DNA from: Klebsormidium nitens
Lineage: Eukaryota > Streptophyta > Klebsormidiophyceae > Klebsormidiales > Klebsormidiaceae
DNA: 64,000 nucleotides
Reading direction: 5' to 3'
Assembly: GCA_000708835.1 (NCBI GenBank)
Contig: DF236985.1
Location: 245,196-309,195 of the forward strand
The position numbers and the translations under genes were made by a program. How positions within the stretch are numbered: position 1 is the first letter of the stretch; every line of letters starts with the position of its first letter. Below the pieces are notes generated by a model. It was not told the origin of the DNA. It did not search any database and worked only from the letters and a program-made list of their open reading frames with translations. This document shows positions 1 to 14,107 of the stretch, in pieces.

Positions 1-314
1 CGTTCATCTCTGGCGGTTGACATCATGGAGTTTGTAGGTCAAGGATTCTCTGACAGGAAAGCTATTGGAGTCTCAGGACTCGTCTATACTCCTGCACCGC
101 GGCCTTGATCAATCCTACGTCTCGAGACAGATCAGACATCATCGAGTTGCAAGGCTCTGGCAGCTGGGCTCTACGAACAGTGCAGTGTCCAACAAGGTCT
201 CCTCCTGTAGCAACCAAGTACCTACTTTTCATACCTCTGTTAATAATGAAGCACCCGCTAAGACAATGAACATGCATATCCGTACAACTGCTTAGGCTAT
301 CATCTTTGTGACAG
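1..314. other. Probable 5' intron of the FHA/AAA gene
   Basis: The first supported exon starts after an acceptor at 313-314 in phase 0, so this stretch is most likely intron or 5' sequence of the same gene. An ATG at 25 opens only a short frame without similarity that runs to a stop, and no donor there fits the downstream phase convincingly. Confidence 0.5.
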
Positions 315-3300
315 ATTGACGAAGGGGAGCAAGCTGAGAAAGCGGCAGACAACACGGAAGCCCTGGAGCCAGAGAAGGGGGCCGAGCCAGTGGATGCAGT
401 TCCGGCGGTGGAGGGCGCCAAACCCACTAGCCCTTTGCGGGAGGTGAAAGATGAAGTTGTCGAAGATGCGCCGGGGGCGCAGGTGAAAGAGGAAGAGGAG
501 GCGCCGCAAGGGTTGCCGCCAGCGGAGTCCCCACGGCCGCCCAATCAGCACCTTGCAGGTGAGAAGGATCGGAGTCAAATTCTTCTGGAATAGGAGCCGC
601 AAGCGGCGGCTGGGAACAGGTTCGCTTCACGCCCTCCCTGGAGTTTTCTGCAGCTGTAGTTGACTGGTGATAAGTCCTGAGATGGGCCTTGTCATTAAGG
701 GTTTGAGAGACAAGAGGCACTTAGTCTGAGCGGGGCTTGAAGTTGAAGGCTTACAGAGTGGAGTTCCAAGGTTGCAATCCATCCTTCGTTGAGAGGGTAT
801 TTTATCATGAGTGTTTGGAGAACGATTTTGGAGGAACCAGGTCGTAAGCAGCACCGTTCAAAGCTTTCGTCGGGAACGTCGTGAGACCCCAACATCAAAC
901 ATGGCAAGTCAGTGAAAAATTGACTCACCAGTGCAAAAATAAGTTGTCTTTGCAGAAAAACGTGCCAACTACTCTTGACCAGCTTTGATATCGCTGACTC
1001 ACAGGGTCCCCTGCGGCCCAGTTGGGCAACTATGGGGAGTTTCAATTGCGGATGCGGTTGATGCGGGCCAAGCAGCAGGCAGAGGCTGAGGCGATGCGCA
1101 CGCCCCTGATGGCCCCCTCGTCGAGCCTTGCTGAACAGAAGTGGGGAGACCTCATCTCACAGTTCCCTGAGGTAAGTTGCAACAGTACACGAAAGTCCGC
1201 AAGCGCCGCTGTTTGCAACAGTGTTTTGTGTGAGCCACGTCTTGGCAGTTTGAGAATCGGGTTCGTCTGGATTTGGCCGTACTTGCCTTGCGCAAGATCT
1301 GAGTTGGACCCATGTAAGATACGACAAGTACGTAGCCACAAAGCCAAAATGAATCTTAAACGTTTAGGGACGGGGTTCGGACTTTGGAACTCAACAACAG
1401 GAGCTTGAAGCGTGAGATAGGAGGGTGACATTAGTTGGTAGGATGTGAAGGGGCTCATGGCGCTCTCTAATGCGTGTGGAAGACCGGCAGGGCTACCAAA
1501 ATCGATTCTACAAGGCCATCTAGTATTAAGCAACTTGTGGCGATTCGCTGAGTCCAGTACGGAATCCTTCCCGCAGCCTTGACACGTCTCTCGTATTGTA
1601 CCGCAGAATCCGCATGCGGTTTTGTCTGGCGTCTGCTTCACGATCGGCCGCAGCAAGTCGTGCAGCTTGCGCTTGCCCGATGCTGAGGTCAGCGGGATGC
1701 TCGCCAGGATTTTCCTCAAGGTGAGGCGGCCTGACTCTTGAGGACCCTGAATTTGCATCCAAGCGGACGGTGTAAACGTTTGCCAGCCCTAGATCACGTA
1801 TGATGTGAAGCGCAATTTATGATTGTTTCATTCACCTGCACAATCTCTGGATAATTGCGATGGATCCTGGGGACGTTTCCTGCGCTTCTAAGATCACCTA
1901 GTTGCTTCCATGGATTCCGCTGCCCACGGAGTAATAACCATGTTCGAAGCTCGCGCCCCCTCAGTGAACGATTTCACTTGCAGACGCCTTCCTTTGTCTT
2001 CAATCCACGGATCCTGTGCTTAATGATTGGCGACTCATGGTCTTCTTCCTGGTTTCAAAACAGGGGAACTTGGTGTACTTTGAAAACCTGGGGGGAACTG
2101 GCACTGTGAGCCTGAACGGGAGGGATGCCAAGCGGGGGGACAAGGCAGTGCTCAAGAGCGGAGACGAGCTGACGTTCTCAGGCTCCAAGCAGTTCGCTTA
2201 CGTATCCTTCCAAAAGCGCGGTCCTTGTGTTGTGCACATCTTCCATATGCTGCCCGAGATGTTGTTGGAGGGGGGTAGTTCCTTAGATTGGACCAACTTA
2301 TGAACAGGATCCCCTTCGCCTGTCACTCGGGAGGTGCCCATGTTCTCTAGCTGCGGGACGAAGATCTTCTGAAGTTGCCTATGCTTCCCAATTGCGGTTC
2401 TGAGAGCTGACCTTGTGGCAGCTCTTACGTGAGCCATGTCTCCTGTGTACCTCTTTTCCTGCATTGGCCTTTTTCTCCAACGAAAACGTCATTCTGGAGT
2501 AAGCGTCTCATTGCGCACCGGCTTCTGGGTGTTTCCTTGACCGAGTTTCCGCAACAGATTTTCCAGCAGCGAACGGATACTCCTCTACCCCTGAGGCAGG
2601 GAGGGGCGTTCCCTAGTGTCGACTTTGACGACAACATGGAACGCGTGATGCTGAAAATCCCCCGGCCGTCCCCTACTCCCGTCAGCGACCTCATGATTGA
2701 AACACTGTCCAGACTGCCAAACGCACGAAGCCCACGAGAGGGTCCGAACCCAAAACCCCCGCTGCCGACGAGGGCCTTTGCGACTTCGCTTCGTGACGCT
2801 GCCATCGCGGAAATGCGAACCCTTCAGGCAGAGAAAGAGGCGCTCGAACGGTACGTGTCGCAGTGGCAGGCGTCCAAGGATTCTGTGGTGTCAAATCCCG
2901 AGAGCTCCCAGGGGAGGGAAAAGGAGGGCGAAACGGCAGAAGCGGAGAAAGCGGGCGGTCACACACCCAAGGAGGCTGCGGGTAAAGAGGGTGTATATGC
3001 GCTCAACCGGGCCCGGAGCTTCGAGGCGCTGCTGCAGGCTGCTGGGGAGGCGTCGAAGGGCCGGGAAGCCGTCGGAGAGGAAAAGGACGGGAATGAAGGG
3101 GGCGGTGAAGCAGAAAAAGCTGCTCCGGAGAGTGAGATGAAAGCGGATCTAGGTACGGGAGGGGTAGTCGAAGCGGGCCAAACAGATGGGGAAGGAACGA
3201 GAATCGAGCCGCAGGTTTCGAAGGAACCACAGGCTGGCGAGGCGAAGGGTTTGCGAGAAGCACCGAGCCTTCCAAACCCGGGCAAGGACGAGCCGGTAGA

Positions 3301-6300
3301 CCTTGACGCAAAAACCAAAGCCGCAGAGGGGGCGGTCGCGGCCAAGCGGGCCGCGCTCAAGGAGTCCTTTGCCAAGGCACTCGTCGATCCTTCGGGAGCA
3401 ACCGTCTCGTTTGCGAACTTCCCGTACTATCTCAGCGAGACGACGAAGCAGCTTCTGATCGGCTCCGCGTTTGTGCACCTCAAGAAGAACGAGTATGTGA
3501 AGTACACGAAAGAGCTCGCGGCGCTGAGCCCGCGGATGCTGCTCGCGGGCGGCAGCGGGACGGACATCTACCAGGAGACGCTGGTGCGTGCGCTTGCGGC
3601 GCACTTTGGCGCGAAGCTGATGGTCATGGATGCTGCGGGGACGGACGAGGTGGGCCAGATGTTCGTTTGTTTGTTAACCGGAAAATTGTTGCGCACTTTC
3701 ATTGATTCACTCAATAGTTGCCACGTCAGAGGTGTCTGGTCTTCGGGCTACCTGTTCTGGAGCAGCAAACATTGGTTGTTATTCAAGGCCTTCGATCTAT
3801 CTTTCAATTTGTTGTCCTGATGCACCTTTCTGTGCAACAAGAAAGCGTAGGCGATGCGCTTTTAGTCCTCTTCTGGTCGCGGCGAAGCTGTTGTTCCCGT
3901 CTTTTGATTTGACTGTAAACCTGAGTCTGTGATAGGAGCCTTCACCGACGGAAGAAGCGGAGGAGGTGGTCGAGCCTGCAGTTGAGGCTGTTCCCGAGGA
4001 GGAAAGAAAGGTGGACGCAATGTCGACCGAGGAACCAACGGTTCCCGAAACGGGGAATCATGCGGATGCTGGCGATCCCCCAAAGAAAGCACCGGCGGCA
4101 ACTGACGAGGTAAAAAGTGACCTAACCACTTCAAAGAGGACGAACTTAAAGAATGGAAGTCAGTGAACTCATCATTTTCTCGTAAAGAGTTTGAAGGCCT
4201 TGTTCTGAGTGAGACGGTTTGGAAACTCCTCCAGAGTTTCGTGTTGAGCACGTTGTAGCGAAGCAACCATATCCTTTCAAGAGTAATTCTATCCTGATTG
4301 CTTGAAACCTTGTGAAATTGCCCAGAGATATTCCTCGATGAGAGTACTGTTCCCAAGTTAGCAAAGGCAGCCCACAGACATCAGCGTCAGGAAGATTGCA
4401 AGCCCTTCACGAGTGATCAGACGCTGGATAGATCACTCAGGTGCTTCGTTTAACGCGCTTCTTCCGGATTGAGTCGGTTTGCAAAACCACTCATGAAATT
4501 TGAGACGACGGCTTTTTTCTTGCGTCCTGATTCTTCATCTTTGCGCAGGGTGGAGATATGGTGGTAGACGAAGAGAAACCAACCGAGGCAACCCCATCAG
4601 AGCCCCCTGCTCCCGTGGTCTTGGAAAGAGAAGGCACCCCGACCGAAACAAGACCAATAGAACAGCGCGTTTCAGAAGCTGCTAAGGCCAAAGCCCTTGC
4701 TGAAACGGACATTACTCAGGAGACGGACAACCCGACCCGACCGGCAGAAACCCCCGAAGCAAACTCACTGGAGCCAATGGAGACAGAGGCGCAGCCTAGC
4801 TCGTCAGAAAACGGGACCGACAATGCGGCAGAAGTGCCCGACCTAAACCTTGCGCCGACGTCGGGGAAAGCTGCACTAGAGCGAAAAGAGGGCGAGTTAG
4901 AGCCAGGCGAAACCAAGGTAGAGCCCGGGGGAAAGGAAATACTGCTCGAGGACTCGGTAGCAGTTACCCGAGAGCCAGGTGAGAGGGATCCCCCGGGCAG
5001 TGGCGAGAAGGACGATGATTCGGTGCACGCGCTCCTGGAGGGAGACAATGAAGACGAGAAGGAAGAGGACTTTTGGGGCCGGTCTGATGCGAAGATGGAT
5101 AGAATTGAGCGGTCGCTGTCGGTGCTTCTGGCGACGAGCAGGCCGGAGGGGGGGCGGGGGGAACAGGGGGCGCGCGGGAAGGAGGGCAAGAAGGGGCAGT
5201 TCTTCAAAAGGGGTGAGGGGTCAGGCGGCTGGGGTAGGAGCTGGTGTGTTCGATTAATGTTTGCCAGGTCGAAGAGCATTGTTTGTTACTGGAGCTACGA
5301 ACTTACAAACGCTGCTCTGCTTGTGGCCTCTAAAGTTTCTTGTCGCAGTGATAGCCTTTCGGTCCACGATTGCCGGAATGATGTTTTTGCATGTTGCTGC
5401 GGCCATGTGCTGGTATGTCGTGGCTGCAAACTTGCCAGTCGAGCCGGTGGATTGTCTTCGGAAGTGAGGCCGATCATCGTAATCTGCAAGAGGTGCAAGT
5501 GACCGTTTTGGTGGTCGCTTTGCTGGATCGCTTGATTTGACCTGTGCCACGTGTCTTGTCGTGTCACGTGCAGGCGATCGGGTGAGGTTCCGGGGAGGGC
5601 CAGGGACTGCGAACGTGTCGAGTAGCTTGCACACCTACCTGTGCGGGTGAGTTAATGAAGTCGGGCAAGCTAAGGCAATGTGAAAAGGTCTGGGCTTCTT
5701 TGTTGGACCACGAAGGCTTGAACGGTCCAGTTCTTGCTTCTCTTCATCCGTCAATTCCGGTTTCGGCTTGAATTGCAGCTGTTGGGCTGCAAAGGGGCGG
5801 ATGCGATAAGAAAGAGCCAGGAGTTCTTAACGACGACATTTTGTTGCTTCTGACAGACTGGCGGCCGAGAAGCAGCTCAAAACTGATCCACCGATAAGGT
5901 GAGAGGGACCCGCTGTCTGAGTCTCTCAATGAGCCGGCCGTTGTTGATTCTCTGTTCTGTATGCTGCTTAGTTTCTGGTCTAAGGCGACGCACTCGTTTG
6001 TCGTTTGGAATAAGGAAAAGGACAGATGGCAGAGAGTTACGCTAGAGAAACAGAAGAGGACATGTCTGGTCTGGTGTCCGGATCAGCAGGCCGTACTGCG
6101 AGAGCCCGTATCCTTGATTAAAGAATGTATAGCAGACTGTTTTGTACGCTTCCAAACTAAGTAAGACTGTGAAAGTTTCGAGGGCTGAGCCTGTTCACAC
6201 TCGTGCGCAGGGGCCCGTGCGTGGGGTGTCGCGGCACGGTGAAGCTGGTGTACAGCCCAAGCCACAAGCTGGGCATCAGCTTCGACAAGGCGGTTCCAGG

Positions 6301-9300
6301 CGGGAGCAACCTTGGCAACCAGTGCGACGACGGCCACGGCTTCTGGTGCAACGGTAAGCGGTTAACACGTGCCCGCTTTGTAATTTGTGCTGCTGATTGA
6401 AGGGTTTTGGAAGGTGGTGGGCAGCGTGTGGGGCACAAGGCACGTAAGGGGAACGTAAGGAAAACGTACTGGCTTGCTGCCTGAGGTAGTTTCTGTGCCT
6501 CTTGATTGTTTGTTTTGGAGCAGGAGTAGACGTCTTCGTTTTCCAGCAAACGGAGGATTTACTTTGCAGAACTAACTTTTCAGTGTCTGATGAACGGGAA
6601 ATTGGTGCGAGGCGTTCCGTGAAACGACGTCCGTTGTTAGCTGATTGTACTTAATGCTTCGATGCAGTATTTGATGGTCAACACAAAGAATAGTGGTTAT
6701 CCAAAATTGATTCGGATTGTAAGAGCCTCCCGTTCCAAGCCCTGAGTCCACATTACTTGCCCCTTCGTCTTTTGTGAACGTTCTGTACGCCAGTTTAACA
6801 GGGGAAGAACCCAATGTGGGGATACTCAATTCCGATCTTGGCCTCAAGTGGGCCGTGGCGGGTTTGAAACTCACGTCCAAGGCTTGCTGGGGTTGTCCTG
6901 ACTCGTGTGTGCCCCCTTCTTTTCAGCGGCGAACCTAGAGCTGCTCGAGACAGTCGAAGGCGTCGATACCGAGGGGATGCGCATGGACGCCCTTTTTGAG
7001 GTGAGCGCAGCCAAAACCATAGCCCCTTGAGTCTGTTTTGGAGGAACAATGATAAGCGTGTGCATGCTAGCAACAGGTCGCCCACTTATCTAGACAATTT
7101 GTATACTTGTAAGATTGTTATGGCCACTCCCTGTAAGAAAAAAGACGTTCAAAATTCTGCTAATATAGATTTTAATCTGGAGGAATTTCTCCTTGATACC
7201 CCTGTTGTTCTCATGCATCATGGAGCCCTCGTGACCGAGGAAAGAGTGCGATAGTTTGCCGCTTGTCGCTGCAACTATCTCCGTTAAAAGGAAAGAAGTT
7301 GTGCGCGGCACCAGCGCTGATGTCCCGTTCTGTCCGAGCAGGTTCTGTCCGAGGCGAGCGCGGCGGGCCCCGTCATTTTGTACATCCCGGACGCGGAGCG
7401 GTCGATCATGGGCAACCTGGACAAGTACCTGGCACTGCGCAAGAAGCTGGAGGGCCTGCAGGGGCCCATCGTGGCCATCGCGTCCTACATCATACCAGAC
7501 GCAGGAAAAGAAAAGGTGCGCGCGGCTGGGTCGATTTTTTGAAAGGAAGAAAGGATCTCGTTGGGTGCTTTGGGCAGTCTGCAGCAGTTTCGTCATCTTT
7601 ATGGGCACTAAATCTGAGGGCTTAAAGGTTTTGGTGTTGTCTCAGCTCTAATTTTAGCGGGCTAGGGCCAGGCGAGATCCAGGCCTCAAGGCGTTTGTTT
7701 CTTGTGGGCTGTCTCTTCCTCCTCCTTCCTAGAGCCAGTTTTACCCTGTGCAGACAATCGTGTCTGCTCTCGAGGAAGTACTTCTGGCTTCTGGCGGATT
7801 CGCTGCTGTCCATTTCGTTATTATTCTCGCCTTCCTGTGGAACCCTTCTGTTCTTGATCCTCAAGTATATTGCGCTCCTTGGGGTAGCGCTTGGGGTTTG
7901 GCCATCCTTCCTTAAGGGGAGTGATTTGAGTCTTCAGAGAACCGAACAATGTTTTGCAGTGCTTAGATTCGAGCCTCAAGTCCCGCCTTTTGCGCTCGTG
8001 CAGTTCCATGTCGGCGGGTCCACGCTGCACAAGTTTGGCGGGCAGCAGACGTCGCTGCTCGAGCTGAGCTTCATCAACACGCTGAGCCGCCTGGAGGAGC
8101 GCGGCAAAGAGCAGCCCAAGATCGCCAAGGTCCTCGAGAAACTGTTTCCCTCCAAGATCAAGATTCAGCCGCCGCAGGTGAGCAAACAGTGAAACGTCAC
8201 CAGAAAAAGCTCTTCGAGTGTACAGAGCACTGATGCCGAAGATTGCCATACAGACACAAAGCTCAGGCCCCTTGAAGCGGTCATCTAAAATGGAATTTTC
8301 GGACCTTCTTAAAAGACCTTTGTTGATAGCAAGGCTGTTGATAGCAAGGCAGCAAGACCCGCGCAAGTGCTTGGTCGATCGAAGGAGTATATGGACTCGG
8401 TTGCAGCAACCTTGCAATAAAGGCAATAAAGGCGAAAAGCGTCAGGGTGGTGCACTCACTTGTGTTGAGTATGCCGCCTAATCCGGCTCCATCTTCGATC
8501 ATTGAAACCCTCCCTGCTGCTCTCTATCTTTTTGGATGCTTCCCCTTCAGGAATGCCGCAGTTCTGTTGCGTCGGCCTTACTCTCGTCCTAGACCTTCCC
8601 AATTTCCCTCTGCTGAGCTGTGACCCGCAACTGTGACTTAGCCCAACTTCTATGTTTCCCGCTCTGCAGAAGGACAGCGAGCTGCACGAGTGGAAGAAGC
8701 AGATTGAGAAGGACGTGGCGACGCTCAAGGCCGAGTCCAACCGGGGCGTCATCCAAAAGGTGCTCCGCGAGTCGAACGTGGGCTGTGAACAGCTGGCGGC
8801 GCTGGAAGTTAAGGACCAAATTTTGTCGCCGGATCAGGCCCAAAAAGTGGTGGCCTGGGCCGCTAGTCATTACTTGATGGCGGCAGAGGAGCCCGCCGTG
8901 AAGAAGGGCAGGCTGCAGCTGACAGTGGACAGGTGCGTATCCTGGGGCCTTTTGGAGGTTTGGCTTTGGGTTCGAGGCTGCTGAGGGTTGGGCTTGTTGT
9001 CACACTTTGTACGAAAAGCCGAGGAAGCCGCTTCTGCTCATGGTCAGGAGTGCGAAGTCTGAGCCTTTGTCCATCCCTTCTGGTGACCTGGAGGCAGAAG
9101 CGTCGTTTAGGAGACTCGGCAAAGCCGCCGAGCATTGGCAGTTTCGAAAGCTGCGAGCTTTCTGAGCAAGGTTTGAAGCTCTTGTGTTCTGCCACGAACC
9201 AACAAAGAGCTGCAAGTTGCCAGTATTTCCCGTTGCCGTCGCCTTTCGCCGCCCTCTGTGAGCTTTGTTCCGGTCGCAACACTGACACCCCAAATTTCTC

Positions 9301-12300
9301 CGCAGCCTGCGCTCGGGCGTGGAGCTGCTGCGATCGTTGCGCGAGGACGGCTCCCCGCTCAAAAAGTCGCTCAAGGACATCGTCCTCGAGGACGACTTTG
9401 AGAAGCGGCTCCTCTCCGAAGTCATCCCCGCGGAAGAGATCGGCGTCGGATTTGACGACATTGGCGCGCTCGAGAGCGTGAAAGAGACGCTACGGGAGCT
9501 GGTGATGCTGCCGCTGCAGCGCCCGGAGCTCTTCTCCCGGGGCCAGCTTACTAAGCCCACAAAGGGGATCCTGCTCTTCGGGCCCCCGGGGACGGGCAAG
9601 ACCATGCTCGCCAAGGCGGTGGCCACCGAGGCGGGCGCCAACTTCATCAACATCTCGGTCGCGACGATCGCGTCCAAGGTGAGCAGCGTTTTGAGATGCG
9701 TGGTTCTTCTGTCGGGGGCGTCGGGGGTTTCCAATTACAAGGTTGCAGTTTCTTAGGAGGGTTGAAAGTAAGGAGATTTGGAGTTGAGTTGGACGTTTAC
9801 ATACTGGGTCGCCGAACTTTGTTCAAGCTGAGATGCGTAGCGCCAAGAAAGGCGAAGCACCTGCCGACGGTCCTTGCTTTTCCCCGGGGGGCCGAGGGAC
9901 TCGCTGCCGTCAACTGCTTTATAGCGTCAACTCCAACAGCTTTGCTTACCCGCTTCCTCCACCTGCTCTGGACGACCTACGGGTTTGCAATTAGGCCAAC
10001 AAGAACAACCCGCTCTGCAAGATCAAGATTATGTGATAAATGTTTACTGCGAGCGTGTCAAGCGTAAACACTCGGTATCATCACCTGCCCGTTGTGACAC
10101 CGTCTCCAAGTGATCGTACCGGAGGTGAGCTCTGCTTTCGGTCCGTAGCTCCTGAAACCCTTGACACCATGCCCTACACGGTCCTTTTCGAAATTCTCAG
10201 CACCCCTCACGATACATTTTTATGGTTCAACTACAAGACCCCGCTTTTTCCTCTTAGGCCCCTGAAGTCGGAATACAAAAGATTGCCGGTACCAGAACCA
10301 CCTGAGACGGCACTCTGACGTTCTTTCCAAATCCCTCTCCCGCAGTGGTTCGGCGAGGGCGAGAAGTACGTCAAGGCCGTGTTCACGCTCGCGAGCAAGC
10401 TGGCGCCGAGCATCGTGTTCATCGACGAGGTGGACAGCATGCTGGGCCGGCGCGAGAAGCCGGGCGAGCACGAGGCGATGCGTAAGATCAAGAACGAGTT
10501 CATGGCCAACTGGGACGGCCTCCGCACCAAGGACCGCGAGCGGGTGCTTGTGCTGGCCGCCACCAACCGGCCCTTCGACCTCGACGAGGCCGTCGTGCGC
10601 AGGATGCCGCGCAGGTAAGAGTTTTGAGGTTTTGGGGCTTAGCTGACATCTGGCCTCTTTACCATTTTTTGCGGCTCAAAAGAAGTTTGTAATGAAGCAG
10701 AGTGGATCAGGAAATGCAGGAGCGTCCTTTGTGGAATGCTGCGCAGGAGAGGCTGTGGGGGACTCCTGACGGCGGGAACCCGGGATTTCGGATCTTTTGA
10801 GGGAGTGAACAGCTGTACGTGGGTGTCTAGTCGGCTTACTCAACAGGCGCGATTGGGTGCCTCGGAATGTGGCAATGGATTGTTGCCAGCGCTGATGCTG
10901 TGCTCTTCTGTGCCAGGATTCCGGCGCCCCGCCACCCGGATAATCACGATGTTGCCTTGCACTGTAACTGCAAACTCCAGCCGTTCACTGATGAGTTGAG
11001 AAGCTGGATGCAGTGTAGAGGACGTTTACCTGCACAGTGTGGCACAGGCGGTGCTTCCTTTTCTGCCCGGTCTGATCCGTCCTTTGCTCGCAGGCTGATG
11101 GTGCCCTTGCCCGACGCGGAAAATCGGCGCAAGATTCTGCACGTGATCCTGGGTAAAGAGGAGCTCAGCGCAGCCTTCGACTTTGAAGAGCTGAGCCAAA
11201 TGACGGACGGGTACTCGGGGAGCGACCTCAAGGTGTGATGTTCCGCCTTGCACGGGGTTGAGCTGCGTTGTGTGGTCAAACAAGGGGGTTTAGGGCTTTG
11301 GGGTTTCCATCAATTCGGGTTTTAGGCAACTAGGGAACGCAAAAGGGTGGCTCTTGCAGGCTGCTGTCAACCACGAGGGAGTAATTTTTCTGTGATCAAC
11401 GAAAAGGCTCAGCTCTAGTATTGGGGTCAAGTCGGCCGCCGCTTCAGGCATCGCAAATCTGTTGCTTTGGCAAACTTCCTCTCAGGCGTCCGTCACAGCT
11501 TGTATGCTCCATGTTCGTTTTTTCCATCTGCTGCTCTGCGGCGCCTCTGATTCACTTGCTTGCCCTTCGCAGAACCTGTGCGTCACAGCTGCGTACCAAC
11601 CGATCCGGGAGATCCTGGAGAACGAGAAGAAGGTACGGCTGCCGCGGCGCACACTGATGCAGATCATCTTAGATTAGGACAGGAGGCTTCAGAGTCTCCG
11701 CTGGCAAGCTGAGAGCAGCTTACGTGAACTTGCTGACCTCAAAACCAGCAAAGATTGCAGCCGTGATTTGTAAGACTAAGTATGCAGTTTCTGGAGCCTA
11801 GTTTCAATACTCCGTCAGTCCCATGGCAGTCCTCTCTCTGAGCTTCTTCCAAGGTTCTCTCAAGCGCACTTTGTTACTTATGTCTGACGTGCGTGTTTCT
11901 GGCTTGTCACCTCCAGGAGCGTGCGAAGGCGAAGACGGAAGGCCGCCCCTGGGTGGCCCCCAGCAGCGATGCGCCTCCCCCAATCCGACCGCTCAACATG
12001 AACGACATGCGGCTAGCCAAGGAGCAGGTAAGTGCGCTTGAAAGGATCAATCTGTTATTGCTAGTGAAGGCTTTGATATCAACCGGTCGTAGTCCCGCCG
12101 TTGGGCCACCTTTTTGAAGCTGAGTGGAAGTCACATGAGGACCTTTTTCTTCGAGTTGACAACAAATTTTGCTGTACAAATTGCGGACGAATTCAGTGCT
12201 TGCGTTCATTGACGCTCTTGGTGCATGCTGCCAATCTTTCCGTCCAAAAGCATCCAGGAAACCCCCTCAGTCTCCACGTTTTACATGTTCAGTCGAGCGT

Positions 12301-12454
12301 TTCGTTGGTTCATCCCATGATTGCTTTTCGTTTTTGGCAGGTGTCTGCCAGCGTTTCCCCGGACGCTGCTAGTTCAACCGAGCTGGAGCAGTGGAACGAT
12401 CAATACGGGGAAGGGGGTTCTAGGCAGAAGACGCAGTTGACCTACTTCATGTAG
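315..12454 (+). CDS. FHA-domain AAA+ ATPase (plant type), 5' partial
   Basis: Probable nuclear or cytoplasmic AAA+ ATPase of the plant FHA-AAA family (about 1200 residues in Arabidopsis, e.g. the At1g02890/At4g02480 group); its substrate is unknown. Visible exons: 315-558, 1005-1171, 1607-1720, 2064-2201, 2558-3649, 3936-4109, 4549-5212, 5574-5646, 6211-6353, 6927-7000, 7342-7515, 8004-8177, 8670-8932, 9306-9678, 10346-10614, 11094-11232, 11573-11632, 11917-12027, 12341-12454. All phases agree and give 1519 residues. The FHA fold is in exons 3-4 ([13 protein letters not shown], then a Gly-rich strand ending FAY). Long Glu/Pro-rich linkers lie in exons 5-7. The AAA module is in exons 14-16: Walker A GPPGTGKT, Walker [10 protein letters not shown], sensor ATNRP and arginine-rich RMPRR. 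The C-terminus is a short unstructured tail. The first exon with the start codon is upstream of the window. Identification is firm; the biological role is not. Confidence 0.9.
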
Positions 12455-14107
12455 AAACCGAATCGAGGGAACGAGGCTGCAGCTCGAATTGTAGTTCCAT
12501 ACTGGAGGCCGCACATGGCCGTTAGACGGTTCATTTGAGTTCTGTACAGCAATAGAAGTGATAATCAGCGAGGCTTGTACATTTCTGCAGAGGCGGTTGA
12601 GGAGTGGTACTCGAGCAGCGCCAAGAGCGGGCAGTCCAGCAAGGATATGGTCCGGTCGACTGTTTCAAAGCGATTGTGTACGGAAATCTTGAGATTGAAG
12701 ACAACCAGGGCATCAGTCGGGATCCGCTTTATAGAGCAAGCCTTCGCTGTTGCATTCCATGCAGCAAGAAAGCATCATCCGAGTGTATTTGTCGTGGCGA
12801 CGATGGGGGCAACTCAAATGGGATTGGCCTTTTAAGGGAGCAAGAGGATTTGACAGTGGGTGCTTATACCCATCACCTTAAGCTATGTACCGTCGTAAGA
12901 AGCATCCATTTGAACTGCTTTGAAGATGGGGTTGCGTATTACGGTTGACGGTCTCGACTGCATGTGAGATTGGACTCAGTGCAGAGGTACCGTATGTTCC
13001 GTTCATTCAATTTGTGCAGTCCGGTCTGTGTGCATATACACATATTGGTATGGCCTTACAAAGAACATAATTCGCTACATATGAGCTACCCGGACAAACA
13101 AGCTACGAAAACCCTTTAACCGAAAGAAACACCCGCTACGCACCCTGACCACCAAACCATTGAACCCTACCCGTCTCCCTGGCGCCTACTCCGAGTGAAA
13201 TGGCCCTGAAGTGAAACGGGAGTTACCAGAATTGAATCAGCCCCTGTCGCGCCCCGCTTGCATGCAGTCATGGCACCGGATCGACGACTTGCTATTACTC
13301 TCGCGCCGTGCCAAAATTTGTTATAAGATGGCTGCATCCGATTCTCATGCAGCTAGCCTCAGGGCTATTTGAAGCCAGTCTATGGGGAAGTGCATTTCTG
13401 GCTCAATCTGTAGTAGTCATTCTCCAAAGTTAGACCCGTTCCGGCCGCGCGTGGGCCGGACGTACCTCCGAGGCTCTGCTATATGCAATTAGGCGACGTA
13501 CAGAGCCATGGACCGTCCAGTTGATAAAGTTAAGACAGTGGATCTGAATCGACCTTAACAAGACCTAGACGGTGATTATAGCAGACCGCTTGTTCCAGGC
13601 ATTAAGACCGCGTTTCAGTTCGAACTCAGATTCGCAGTCCGCCTGACAGCATGCCATGTGGCATACCACCACCTATGGTAGTTGTTACGAATTGCGCATG
13701 CCGCTCGCAATGCAGAAGAGGGCGTCACGTGGCGATCGGGGCAATGGTAATTTGTAGCGGGGCAATGGTAATCCGTAGCTAGCGGTATTATTGATGGCGT
13801 ATTAGTACAGTCTGGTTGAACGCTACAATACTCTTTGGGCCGCCGACCGGCTGTCAGGTGTGACGACCCTCGGTACAGGGCACCGCCGTTGGGCTTAGAT
13901 TTCTAAACCTACGTCTGCGCCGTTTGCCAGCCAGCGCGCTTCGATCGTAATGGTCCTTGCTAGCAGTACTATCTAGGTGGGTTCGCGAGCTGGCAGTGGG
14001 ATACAGTCAATTTAGGTAATGCATTAGATTAGGCCATAGATGGATGGTTAGGTGCGCAGCCCCTAATACGATATAGCATGGGCAGGGCTCGGAAGATCTC
14101 TCAATTG
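12455..14107. other. Convergent intergenic region, no gene seen
   Basis: This lies between two convergent genes and must hold both 3' UTRs. Open frames between 12575 and 12948 are short, overlap in different frames and show no domain, so I treat them as UTR or chance. The only structure I see is the 21-bp tandem duplication at 13738-13779. Confidence 0.6.
13738..13779. repeat. 21-bp tandem duplication (two copies)
   Basis: Two adjacent 21-bp units (13738-13758 and 13759-13779) of the form ggggcaatggtaat..gtagc differ at two positions. It is a minor local duplication in intergenic DNA with no evident function. Confidence 0.8.

Noticed and set aside
25-111. ATG at 25 as start of the FHA/AAA gene
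   Set aside because: The frame is short, ends in a stop, and no donor connects it to the exon at 315 in phase.
12575-12948. Overlapping open frames after the AAA stop codon
   Set aside because: Short, in conflicting frames, no domain; most likely 3' UTR.
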